A stretch of 64,000 nt of DNA from Polynucleobacter sp. JS-JIR-II-50 (GTDB lineage: Bacteria; Pseudomonadota; Gammaproteobacteria; Burkholderiales; Burkholderiaceae), in assembly GCF_018687895.1 (NCBI RefSeq), contig NZ_CP061307.1, forward strand, positions 558,001-622,000, written 5' to 3'. Each line of letters opens with the position of its first letter. Within the stretch, counting starts at the first letter, position 1. A program made the translations under genes and the position numbers. The notes beneath the pieces are model-generated. The model saw only the letters and a list, made by a program, of their open reading frames with translations, was not told the DNA's origin and made no database searches. This document shows, piece by piece, positions 63,471 through 64,000 of this stretch.

Positions 63471-64000
63471 ATGTCAGGCAAAGAAATTATGTTCACCCCG
63501 GTAAATCTGGGAGCACTTCATTTAAAAAATCGTTTAGTGATGGCACCGCTCACGCGGATGCGTGCTGTTGGTGGTGATGTTCCTAACCCGTTAGCTAAAA
63601 CCTATTACGCGCAACGTGCGAGTGCCGGACTTATTATTACTGAGGCAACACAGATTTCTCCATTGGGTAAAGGTTACCCAGCGACGCCTGGAATCTATTC
63701 GGTAGAACAAACCGCTGCATGGAAAGAGATTGTTGAGGCAGTGCATGCTAAGGGCGGTGCGATTGTTGCGCAGTTGTGGCACGTGGGTCGTATCTCCCAT
63801 TCTTCCTTGCATCCAGAGCAGGGCGTACCTGAGGCACCTTCTGCAATTGCTGCGGCTGGTCAAACGTATGGTGCAGATTGGAAACTCCACGACTATGAGA
63901 CTCCAACGGCAATGAGTTTGGAAGACATCGCTCGCTTGCTCAAGGAGTTTGAGGCGGCAGCACAGAATGCAAAAGCTGCAGGCTTTGATGGTATTGAAAT
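63471..64000 (+). CDS. Old Yellow Enzyme family NADH:flavin oxidoreductase, 5' part
   Basis: About 176 codons are present from ATG 63471 and the frame runs off the window. FMN-barrel motifs FTPVNLGALHLKNRLVMAPLTRMRA, ISPLGKGYP and the LWHVGRISHSS loop are those of NemA/OYE-type ene reductases. These reduce activated alkenes, quinones or nitro compounds. It lies 71 bases after oxyR on the same strand; co-regulation by peroxide or electrophiles is possible but not shown. Confidence 0.93.
   Translation, partial: MSGKEIMFTPVNLGALHLKNRLVMAPLTRMRAVGGDVPNPLAKTYYAQRASAGLIITEATQISPLGKGYPATPGIYSVEQTAAWKEIVEAVHAKGGAIVAQLWHVGRISHSSLHPEQGVPEAPSAIAAAGQTYGADWKLHDYETPTAMSLEDIARLLKEFEAAAQNAKAAGFDGIE

Overview
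The window looks like a chromosomal segment of a small-genome freshwater betaproteobacterium of the Burkholderiales, most likely Polynucleobacter or a close relative. The basis is the moderate GC content, the very compact gene packing, the smpB-ratA-rnfH-guaB-guaA order and the similarity of most products to that group; no marker gene here proves it. I see no rRNA, tRNA, CRISPR array, insertion sequence or prophage. Both ends cut genes: ppsA at the left, an Old Yellow Enzyme gene at the right.

Region by region. 1-1.8 kb: 3' part of ppsA. 1.9-6.1 kb (minus): the four-gene Anbu cluster (circularly permuted ATP-grasp, alpha-E, transglutaminase-like, Anbu proteasome-type peptidase), whose peptidase has a Lys/Ala-rich tail. 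6.2-10.6 kb: smpB, divergent from ratA, rnfH, guaB and guaA. 10.6-14.8 kb: a DUF455 ferritin-like protein, a B12-binding/radical-SAM protein with an unusual CX4CX2C motif, and two tandem paralogous exported proteins. 14.9-18.1 kb: queE, queD, tadA, an LD-carboxypeptidase and a SOUL haem-binding protein. 18.1-23.6 kb (minus): an envelope operon (GT39-like, LPG-synthase-like membrane protein, GT9, PAP2) ending in rlmJ. 23.7-28.8 kb: DUF3047 lipoprotein, copper ATPase divergent from a CopZ-like chaperone, and a DUF47/PiT phosphate transport pair.

28.9-41.2 kb: a molybdenum or tungsten formate dehydrogenase island: Mrp/ApbC, DUF3305, DUF3306, a polyferredoxin, a TorD-like chaperone, a small Tat protein, FdhA with catalytic Cys, FdhB, a small lipoprotein, FdhC, a small secreted protein, then convergent tungstate/molybdate-type ABC genes and a Bfd-like ferredoxin. 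41.2-46.5 kb: EEP hydrolase, cardiolipin synthase, CaiB-type CoA transferase with acyl-CoA dehydrogenase, and a YqaA-like membrane protein.

46.5-59.0 kb: what looks like one catabolic regulon around a TetR gene. Leftward run tetR, a VOC protein, an FAD monooxygenase resembling 2,6-dihydroxypyridine hydroxylase, and a branched-chain-type ABC importer; rightward run CoxG-like, FAD, 2Fe-2S and Mo subunits of a xanthine-oxidase-family hydroxylase and a 3-hydroxybutyrate-dehydrogenase-like SDR. I infer uptake and ring hydroxylation of an N-heteroaromatic compound. 59.1-64 kb: an oxidative-stress block: sodB, a PuuD-like membrane protein, rubredoxin reductase, rubredoxin (55 aa), a rubrerythrin without its rubredoxin domain, divergent OxyR with both redox cysteines, and the OYE gene.

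The least explained systems are the Anbu cluster with its basic tail, the DUF455/B12-radical-SAM/lipoprotein run, and the TetR-centred heteroaromatic regulon.
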